A model generated the notes under the pieces. It did no database searches, was not told where the DNA came from, and was given only the letters and a program-made list of their open reading frames with translations. Positions 58,416-64,000 of a DNA stretch of 64,000 bases are shown here, piece by piece (the first letter of the stretch is position 1; every line of letters begins with the position of its first letter). This DNA comes from CAZGUH01 sp964529005 (GTDB lineage: Bacteria > Actinomycetota > Acidimicrobiia > Acidimicrobiales > Ilumatobacteraceae): NCBI GenBank assembly GCA_964529005.1, contig CAZGUH010000013.1:13749-77748 (forward strand), read 5' to 3'. Position numbers and translations under genes: made by a program.

Positions 58416-59728
58416 CGGCGCTCCCCTCGACTCCCGAGATGTTCGACCTCCGGATGTCGCAGGAGGCACGGCCGCTCTATGACGCCGTCACGGCGTTCAT
58501 CGCGGACGTCATCGAGCCCGCCACGCCCCGGTTCTTCCAGTTGGGACGGGGCCGAGCCGAAAGGTGGGGATACGGCGCTGGCCAGCTCGAGTTGTTGGAG
58601 TCGCTCAAAGCCCGAGCGAGGACGGCGGGGCTGTGGAACTTCTTCCTGGCGAACGCGCAGACCAGCAGGGGGCTCGCCAACCTCGACTACGCGTACATCG
58701 CTGTCGAGCTGGGGAAGAATCCGATCGCCTCCGAGGTGCTCAACTGCTCCGCGCCCGACACGGGGAACATGGAGGTGCTCGAACGGGTCGGGACCGAGGA
58801 ACAGAAGGCCCGCTGGCTCGTGCCGTTGCTCGACGGCGCGATTCGCTCGGCGTACGCGATGACAGAACCAGACGTGGCGTCATCGGACGCCAAGGCGATC
58901 TCGTGCCGGGCGGAGCGCCGCGGCGAGCACTGGGTGATCAACGGCGAGAAGTTCTACGTCTCCGGAGCCGGTGATCCGCGCTGCAAGGTCATGATCGCAA
59001 TGGTCGTCACCGACCCGGAGGCGGCCCCGTATCGCCGCCAGAGCCAGATCCTGATCCCCATGGACACGCCCGGCGTCGACGTGGTGGGACCGATGCACGT
59101 GTTCGGCGAGGACGACGCTCCACATGGCCACATGCACGTTCGCCTCACGAACGTGCATGTGCCCCGCGCCAACGTCCTGCTCGGAGAAGGACGCGGCTTC
59201 GAGATCAGCCAGATGCGCCTCGGTCCTGGCCGGATCCACCACTGCATGCGCTCGGTGGGGGCAGCCGAGCACGCGTTGGCGCTGATGGCGCAGCGCGGAC
59301 TCGCTCGGCATGCGTTCGGGCTGCCACTCGCACAACTGGGCAAGAACGTCGAAACGATCGCCAAGGCGCGGATCGAGATCGAAGCGATGCGCCGCATGGT
59401 CCTGACAGCAGCGAAGGCGATGGACGTGCTCGGAAACTCCGAGGCACGCGCGTGGGTGTCAGCCGTCAAGGCGATGGTGCCGATCCGGGTGTGCCGGATC
59501 ATCGACGAGGCGATCCAGATTCACGGCGCGGCCGGCATGTCGCGCTGGACCCCCCTGGCGAGCATGTATGGCGCCCAGCGGGCGCTTCGCATCGCTGACG
59601 GTCCGGACGAGGTCCACTGGCACGTGGTCGGCCGCGCCGAACTCGCCACCTGGGAAGAGAAGGCCACGACGTACGACCCGAAGCCCGCGTCCGACGCGCA
59701 CTCGGTCGATGCCGGGTCCGCGCGCTGA
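58412..59728 (+). CDS. Acyl-CoA dehydrogenase (ACAD10/11-like)
   Basis: A 438-residue flavoprotein. AYAMTEPDVASSDAKAISCRA is the form typical of the ACAD10/11-related group; GEKFYVSGAGDPRCKV, MRLGPGRIHHCMRSVGAAEHA and IDEAIQIHGAAGMSRWTPLA follow. The start overlaps a short leader ORF and lacks a clear ribosome site. It is first in a dehydrogenase / SDR / phytanoyl-dioxygenase operon, with the SDR 8 bp downstream. This group often handles hydroxylated or branched acyl-CoAs. Confidence 0.93.
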   Translation: MTALPSTPEMFDLRMSQEARPLYDAVTAFIADVIEPATPRFFQLGRGRAERWGYGAGQLELLESLKARARTAGLWNFFLANAQTSRGLANLDYAYIAVELGKNPIASEVLNCSAPDTGNMEVLERVGTEEQKARWLVPLLDGAIRSAYAMTEPDVASSDAKAISCRAERRGEHWVINGEKFYVSGAGDPRCKVMIAMVVTDPEAAPYRRQSQILIPMDTPGVDVVGPMHVFGEDDAPHGHMHVRLTNVHVPRANVLLGEGRGFEISQMRLGPGRIHHCMRSVGAAEHALALMAQRGLARHAFGLPLAQLGKNVETIAKARIEIEAMRRMVLTAAKAMDVLGNSEARAWVSAVKAMVPIRVCRIIDEAIQIHGAAGMSRWTPLASMYGAQRALRIADGPDEVHWHVVGRAELATWEEKATTYDPKPASDAHSVDAGSAR

Positions 59729-59736
59729 GGAGCACG

Positions 59737-60501
59737 ATGCAGATTTCACTGGAAGGCAGAGCCGCTCTCGTCACCGGAGCGTCACGAGGCATCGGCAAGG
59801 CGATCGCCGGAAAGCTCGCCAGCGCCGGGGCTTCGGTCATGCTGTCGTCGCGCAAGGTCGACCAGCTGGAAGCCGCTGCCGGCGAGATCCGCGCGGCCGG
59901 CGCACGCGGTGAGGTCGCCGTTCGAACCGCTCATGCCGGCAGTCTGGAGGACGCCGACGCGACGGTCGCCGCCGTCATCGCACGGTTCGGCCGGCTGGAC
60001 ATCCTCGTCAACAACGCGGCGACGAACCCCTTCTACGGGGCGACTGTCGACGTCGAGCCCCAGCAGTTCGACAAGATCTTCGAGGTCAACCTCCGCGGCC
60101 CGCTGTTCTGGGCGAAGGAAGCCCACCGGCAGGCGTTCGCCGCAGCGCCGGGCGTGATCGTCAACATCGCTTCGATCGGCGGTCTGCGTGTCGAGTCCAA
60201 ACTCGGCGTTTACAACGCATCCAAGGCCGGGCTCATCCACCTGACCCGCCAGCTCGCAGCGGAGCTCGGTCCGACCCGGGTGGTCGGGATCGCGCCTGGT
60301 CTGGTCGTCACGGACTTCGCATCGGTTCTCGTCGACAGCTACGGCACGGAGCTCGCCGCGGCGCTGCCGACGGGACGGCTCGGCAGACCCGACGACGTGG
60401 CGAACCTCGCGGTGTTCCTCGCGTCCGACCTGGCGAGTTGGATCACTGGCGAGACCTACGTCATCGACGGCGGGGAAGGCGTCTGCCCCACGCATTCGTA
60501 G
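59737..60501 (+). CDS. Short-chain dehydrogenase/reductase
   Basis: A 254-residue classical SDR with TGASRGIG near residue 13, NNAATNPFYG, Ser in IVNIASIGG, YNASKAGLIHL (intact YxxxK) and C-terminal WITGETYVIDGGEG. ATG 59737 follows GAGGAGCACG. The role is likely oxidation of a hydroxyacyl-CoA produced by the neighbouring dehydrogenase or dioxygenase. Confidence 0.94.
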   Translation: MQISLEGRAALVTGASRGIGKAIAGKLASAGASVMLSSRKVDQLEAAAGEIRAAGARGEVAVRTAHAGSLEDADATVAAVIARFGRLDILVNNAATNPFYGATVDVEPQQFDKIFEVNLRGPLFWAKEAHRQAFAAAPGVIVNIASIGGLRVESKLGVYNASKAGLIHLTRQLAAELGPTRVVGIAPGLVVTDFASVLVDSYGTELAAALPTGRLGRPDDVANLAVFLASDLASWITGETYVIDGGEGVCPTHS

Positions 60502-60545
60502 CGCCAACGACACCTACAGCCCACGCGAGAGGGAGGTATCGAGAG

Positions 60546-61481
60546 ATGTTGATCGACGCCCCGAGGTTGAGCGATCTCGTCCCGGACGAGCAGGTCGCCG
60601 CGTTCGCGAGAGATGGGGCGACCTGCGTGCGCCAGGCCCTCTCCCCCGGCTGGATGCAGGTCCTGGAGGATGGCATCGAACGGGCGCTGCGCGAGATGCC
60701 GTTGGTCTGGCGGGGCGCAGGCAGGTCGAGCGGCGGGGACGACGGCACGAACGGTGGTCGCAACAAGCCCGCTCTCGGCGAGAAGGGTGTGGCGTTCGAG
60801 GCGTATCGCGACGGCGCGGGTGAGCTCTACGACGCGAAGGGTCTGTGGCAGTCGGTCCCCGAGTTGCAAGCGTTCGTCTTCGACTCACCGATCGTCGACG
60901 TCATCGCTCGCCTGATCGCCACCGAGGAGGCGTGGGTGTTCTACGACCAGTTGCTCGTCAAGAACGGCGGCGACGGGAAGCCGACCCCGTTCCATCAGGA
61001 CTCGACGGTGTTCCCGTATGCAGGCATGCAGGCGGCGTCCGCCTGGATCGCGCTCGAGTCTCTGCCGAAGCAGGAAGCGCTCGCGTTTGCCCGCGGCTCG
61101 CACCTCGGGCCGATGTACGGGTATCCCGCGACCGGCACCTACATCCGCACCGATCGGGCCGACCCGAACCTGGGCAAGGCCGACCTGCCCCCGTTTCCCG
61201 ACATCGAGTCGGACCCCGAGCGCTACGAGATCATGTCGTGGGACATCGAGCCCGGTGACGTCGTGTTCTTCAACTTCAATACGATCCACGGCGGTGCGCC
61301 GACCACCAACACACGTCGTCGGGCCTACAGCTTGCGGATCTTCGGTGACGACGTCGTGTACGAGAAGCGGGGCGCCGATCACCTCGCCTTCCCAGATCTG
61401 GCGGCGTCGCTGAACGACGGAGATCCATTGCGCCACGCGGTGTTCCCGAAGGTGCGGCCGCGGGCGAAGCGACCCGATTGA
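60546..61481 (+). CDS. Phytanoyl-CoA dioxygenase (PhyH) family protein
   Basis: A 311-residue 2-oxoglutarate/iron dioxygenase. Iron ligands are in TPFHQDSTVFPYAGMQAASA (His, Asp) and FNTIHGGAPTTNTRRRAYSL (distal His plus Arg). A GDVVFFNFN segment precedes the distal His. ATG 60546 is preferred; the frame upstream is a shadow of the SDR. It could hydroxylate next to a branch or hetero-substituent so that beta-oxidation can proceed. It is the last gene of its operon and of the catabolic island. Confidence 0.92.
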   Translation: MLIDAPRLSDLVPDEQVAAFARDGATCVRQALSPGWMQVLEDGIERALREMPLVWRGAGRSSGGDDGTNGGRNKPALGEKGVAFEAYRDGAGELYDAKGLWQSVPELQAFVFDSPIVDVIARLIATEEAWVFYDQLLVKNGGDGKPTPFHQDSTVFPYAGMQAASAWIALESLPKQEALAFARGSHLGPMYGYPATGTYIRTDRADPNLGKADLPPFPDIESDPERYEIMSWDIEPGDVVFFNFNTIHGGAPTTNTRRRAYSLRIFGDDVVYEKRGADHLAFPDLAASLNDGDPLRHAVFPKVRPRAKRPD

Positions 61482-62069
61482 CCGCCGATATCTCGTTGCG
61501 GACGATCGTCGTGGGAGACCACACAACGATGTGTTGTGGAGTGGCACTCCCGGCGTTCGATGCCGAGACTGGTCGTCCCCTCCATACGTGCACGCGTGCG
61601 GGCGGGATGGGATCGTCGAGCGGTTCGGCTGACACGTCACCACGATCGAAGCCGGATCACTCGCGGACCTGGCCCGGGCCGCCACGGCACCGGCAACCAC
61701 CCAGCCACGGACTGTCCGAGCTGTCTGAGCGGGCGTGATCCGAAGGCCCGCGATGAGGGTCGTGGGCTGACCGCGATGGTCGGCCAGGTCCTACTTCAAG
61801 CTGGCTTCCGTTCCAGGGGGCAGTTCGTCGAGAAGAATTCGAACCCGCGACCCTCACTTTGGCAACGTGCAGGAACCCGTCCAGCCCGTGACGGCACCTG
61901 CTCTGACGTGCGGTTGCGTCCACGGAATCGTCCACCTGGTGGTGTTCTGTCCGTGCTGTAGTGGACCGGTCTACTACGAGGCCCGCAAGCCCCGAGGGGC
62001 TCACGCTCGTATGTCATCGCGGGCGACCGTAGCCCGCCCAGATTCTCAGCTCCTTCACAGGAGGATTCG
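61482..62069. other. Gene-free stretch at right boundary of the island
   Basis: About 590 bp without a gene I can support. A frame from a TTG at 61478 (86 codons) overlaps the PhyH stop but lacks coding bias after about 40 codons and has no recognisable motif. A 29-bp tRNA-Gly-like segment lies at 61837-61865. Confidence 0.5.
61837..61865 (-). repeat. tRNA-Gly 3' segment, copy 1 (attachment-site remnant)
   Basis: 29 bp matching 63388-63416 with one mismatch. Read on the minus strand it covers the anticodon loop to T-arm of a tRNA-Gly(GCC). The acceptor-stem part is missing or diverged. Probably an attachment-site remnant. Confidence 0.6.
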
Positions 62070-62470
62070 CTAGAAGAGCTGGAGCCCAGGAGTGTCGGCG
62101 AACACGCGGTCGGTCGTCGCGAGCGTTGCCTTGATGTGGATGGCAGTCGCCGCGATCCACAGGTCTGCGTTGTGGGGAGCGTGCGCAAGCGGGTGGCCGA
62201 CCGTTCCGCATTGGAACCGAACCCGGGCGACGGTATCCAAGAGGGCGTCGCTCACTGAATGACGTTGGTCGCCTGAATCGCCCGTTCGAGCCGATCCAAC
62301 CGAGGTGCCGCCCAGCCGGCCACCAACGCTCCGTAACGAAGTTCGGCCACGGTCTGCACCGCGAGGTTCAGTTGGTTGCCCGGGAGCCGGGCGACGACCG
62401 GTTCGAGAGCGGGCCGGCGCTTCTTGCCCAGCGCGGCGCTGAAGACGCCGGTGTCGACGAGGAGTCTCAC
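62070..62470 (-). pseudogene. VapC-type PIN-domain toxin, frameshifted
   Basis: N-terminal part 62252-62470: RLLVDTGVFSAALGKKRRPA (first acidic residue of the PIN domain), then LAVQTVAELRYGALVAGW. The C-terminal part in another frame, 62070-62255, has HNADLWIAATAIHIKATLAT (the later acidic residue). The frames meet around 62252-62255 where the first ends in TGA. Intact VapC is usually about 130 residues, close to the sum of both parts. The GTG start overlaps the VapB stop (GTGA). Programmed frameshifting or sequencing error are less likely alternatives. Confidence 0.75.
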
Positions 62471-62640
62471 GACAACGCTGCGATGAACTTCTGGTACTCG
62501 TCGTCGGTGAGGTCGTCGACCTCGATGTCGTCCAGGGACTCCAGCACCGGAGCAGCCGCCAACTGATGCTCGGACTGATCGCGCGGCAACAAGCTCGTGC
62601 CGTACGGGCCGTCGTGGCCGTGCGTCGTAGCGTTGCTCAT
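62467..62640 (-). CDS. VapB-like antitoxin
   Basis: A 57-residue acidic protein with C-terminal SLDDIEVDDLTDDEYQKFIA, overlapping the start of the PIN-domain gene as antitoxins usually do. It lacks a clear DNA-binding motif at the N-terminus. It remains open although its toxin partner is frameshifted. The start overlaps the end of the integrase remnant. Confidence 0.6.
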   Translation of the reverse strand: MSNATTHGHDGPYGTSLLPRDQSEHQLAAAPVLESLDDIEVDDLTDDEYQKFIAALS

Positions 62641-63300
62641 GCGCCCAGGCTACTTCCGGTGACGCCGGGGCACGTCGACATCTCCCCTCGGAGGAGCCGC
62701 CGCAGCTCCGCCGGCGACGGAGGACAGATCTCGGCTGGCGGGACAACGACGCGATGCGCTCGTTGCGCGGGTTGTCCCACACCCAGCCCCACTGTTGCGC
62801 CTGTGACAGCGCCGACCGCAGGACCACGTGGGCTCGAGCGATCGTGCCAGGAGCCAACGCGCCGCCGTTTCGACTGCCGCTGGTGCGCAGCTTCAACGTA
62901 GACCGTCGATCATCGCCGGGCTCAGCTCCCCGACGCGGACGTCACCGAGGTTCGGATGCAGGTAGCAGTTAATCGCCGAGCGGGTCTGCCTTACCGTGGT
63001 CGGCGCCCAGGAGACCACCGCGGTAGCGAACTACGCCTCAAGGTGCTCCGAGACGGTCGACCCCGCGCCGATCGCCTTCGCCGAGCGGACCCCGGCGACG
63101 ATTGCCGCCAGGCTCCGTTCGGCGTCGGCGCGGTTGCCGCGCACGGTCGCGGTTCGATAGCGACAGCGGTGCGTCGCGGGGTCGATGCCGGCGTACACGC
63201 GAAGCTCCCACGACGCTGCGCCACGTTGACGGAGTGAGCCTTCCATCGCCTCAGCCTCCGCCCGGCCAGCGCCCGCTGTGATGGGCAGAACGATGGGCAT
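62637..63300 (-). pseudogene. Tyrosine recombinase (phage-type integrase), decayed N-terminal part
   Basis: Reading the minus strand: 63300-63034 encodes an integrase N-terminus (GSLRQRGAASWELRVYAGID); an in-frame TAG at 63031-63033 interrupts it. The same frame resumes with FATAVVSWAPTTVRQTRSAI, stops again, then the core-binding part GTIARAHVVLRSALSQAQQW appears in another frame and shifts once more to PPSPAELRRLL, ending before the catalytic domain. No R-H-R-Y catalytic residues are present. This is a dead integrase. Confidence 0.8.
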
Positions 63301-63347
63301 GATCGGCGCTTACGGCGCCTCGCAGACCCGCCACGAAACCAAAGAAA

Positions 63348-63371
63348 CCCCCGCTCAGCGGGGGCTTCTTA
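63348..63371 (-). terminator. Rho-independent terminator after tRNA-Gly fragment
   Basis: Stem CCCCCGC/GCGGGGG with TCA loop (63348-63364). On the minus strand it is followed by TTTCTTT; on the plus strand by CTTCTT. It lies just downstream of the tRNA 3' end, as expected for the original tRNA terminator. Confidence 0.8.
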
Positions 63372-63373
63372 TT

Positions 63374-63416
63374 GAGCGGACGACGGGATTCGAACCCGCG
63401 ACCCTCACCTTGGCAA
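63374..63416 (-). tRNA. tRNA-Gly(GCC) 3' half only (displaced fragment)
   Basis: Minus strand: TTGCCAAGGTG (anticodon GCC and arm), then GGGTTCGAATCCC (T-arm), then CGTCCGC (acceptor 3' strand). No 5' half (D-arm) is found to the right, so this is the displaced 3' end left after integration of an element. Not a functional tRNA. Confidence 0.75.
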
Positions 63417-63562
63417 AGGTCATGAAACCAGTCTCCGTGGTCTCTCCAGTCTCCTGAGCAGCCTGTGGTCTCCTCGCCAATCTCCTCAGTCCGCAGCGTG
63501 CACCTCTGTCGCCCCGCAACTGCATAGCGCGCTAAACCACGACGAATTCGCAGAGCGCGAGG
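63417..63562. other. Gene-free stretch right of the tRNA fragment
   Basis: No gene, tRNA D-arm or strong hairpin recognised; contains repeated GTCTC/CTCC-type words. Probably the left end of an element continuing beyond the window. Confidence 0.4.
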
Positions 63563-64000
63563 CTATATCAGCGCCTCGAACGTCGCCTGCGCAGCCTGGC
63601 GCTGATTGGGGTCGAGCTGAAGCCACATCTGCGAACGAGAGTCCATCACGTTTGCTTCGATCCGACCGAGCAGACCGACGTCGGCGTCAGTGAGGCTCGT
63701 CCGGGTCTCGTCGGGGTCGACGTCGATCGTGAGCAGGAAGGCGACGTCTTGGAGGTGACGTGGGCTCGCTGCGGTGCGCGGGTCGACAGCTGCGGCGGTC
63801 TTCACGGCGATCGCTCCGGCCAGCGTCGGCACGTAGACCTCAGCGTTGGGACGGTCGTCGGCGTAGTAGAGGCTGACCTGACGGGCGGTTTCGAAGGCGC
63901 GCCGTCCACCGGGAATCGCGATGCTCGCCACGTTGCGGTGCTCGACGACGAGTTGGTCCTTAGCCTCGATCCACCGATCGGGGTCGGGGCTGAGCCTTGG
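63563..64000 (-). CDS. Partial protein, possibly nucleotidyltransferase-like (AbiEii-like)
   Basis: At least 145 residues, open to the window edge, so its start is outside. Segment VYVPTLAGAIAVKTAAAVDP then RHLQDVAFLLTI resembles the later half of nucleotidyltransferase-like proteins (AbiEii/type IV toxin and relatives), where a Lys and an Asp follow the N-terminal domain. The N-terminal catalytic motif is not in view, so function is tentative. It sits in the predicted integrated element to the right of the tRNA fragment. Confidence 0.55.
   Translation of the reverse strand, partial: PRLSPDPDRWIEAKDQLVVEHRNVASIAIPGGRRAFETARQVSLYYADDRPNAEVYVPTLAGAIAVKTAAAVDPRTAASPRHLQDVAFLLTIDVDPDETRTSLTDADVGLLGRIEANVMDSRSQMWLQLDPNQRQAAQATFEALI

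Noticed and set aside
61478..61738. 86-codon frame overlapping the PhyH stop
   Set aside because: No domain, poor third-position bias, Ser/Pro/Arg-rich second half; not supported as a gene.
61837..63416. Direct 29-bp copies as a CRISPR array
   Set aside because: Only two copies 1.5 kb apart, matching a tRNA; no regular spacers and no cas genes.

Overview
The window is 64 kb of high-GC DNA with strong G/C bias at third codon positions. Genes abut or overlap (ATGA/GTGA), GTG and TTG starts are common, several mRNAs appear leaderless, and the -10 elements follow the actinobacterial TANNNT pattern. F420/FMN luciferase-like enzymes, CaiB-type CoA transferases and many acyl-CoA dehydrogenases fit an environmental actinobacterium. 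Acidimicrobiia is my guess, as an inference only. About 50 of some 55 genes are catabolic or transport genes, so positions 1-61,480 read as one large catabolic island. The last 2.5 kb is an eroded integration hot spot.

Layout. 1-4,148: oligopeptide-type ABC importer (binding protein, two permeases, truncated ATPase). 4,226-8,510: crotonase, CoA transferase, luciferase-like oxidoreductase, second crotonase, thiol-dioxygenase-like cupin. 8,667-9,851: epoxide hydrolase. 9,940-12,295: Fe3+-type ABC binding protein plus ATPase with no permease. 12,474-15,647: SDR, CoA transferase, acyl-CoA dehydrogenase. 15,718-20,460: dienelactone-hydrolase-like protein divergent from an acyl-CoA dehydrogenase / acyl-CoA ligase / lactonase operon. 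20,461-25,368: aldo/keto reductase, lactonase, luciferase-like enzyme, D-aminoacylase-like amidohydrolase. 25,700-30,782: TetR regulator, second Fe-type binding protein, amidohydrolase, second D-aminoacylase. 30,923-35,680: long acyl-CoA dehydrogenase, SDR, TetR, formaldehyde dehydrogenase. 35,758-40,949: TauD pair, AhpD, CoA transferase, second ligase. 40,974-46,255: Fe-alcohol dehydrogenase, third D-aminoacylase, flavin protein, AhpD, NtaA-type monooxygenase. 46,369-51,334: Fe-type ATPase plus fused permease, second TauD pair. 51,404-58,218: second complete oligopeptide importer with AhpD and dienelactone hydrolase. 58,412-61,481: acyl-CoA dehydrogenase, SDR, phytanoyl-CoA dioxygenase.

How it may work together: imported substrate would be opened by monooxygenases, dioxygenases, an epoxide hydrolase, amidohydrolases and lactonases. 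Acids would then be activated by ligases or CoA transferases and processed by acyl-CoA dehydrogenases, crotonases and SDRs, and formaldehyde from oxidative demethylation would be oxidised by FdhA. The substrate is not identifiable from sequence alone.

The most striking signal is regulatory. One operator, ideal form AACCGAAC-N3-GTTCGGTT (perfect at 58,263-58,281; common form TAATCCAACACTGATTGGA), recurs at 19 places, nearly always at an operon promoter. This implies one transcription factor controlling the whole island. Three further palindromes (two related sites at 8,578 and 37,622; one at 46,296; one at 26,430) suggest additional regulators.

The right end (61,837-64,000) holds two 29-bp copies of a tRNA-Gly 3' segment, a tRNA-type terminator, a decayed tyrosine integrase, a VapBC pair with a frameshifted toxin, and a partial gene running off the edge.
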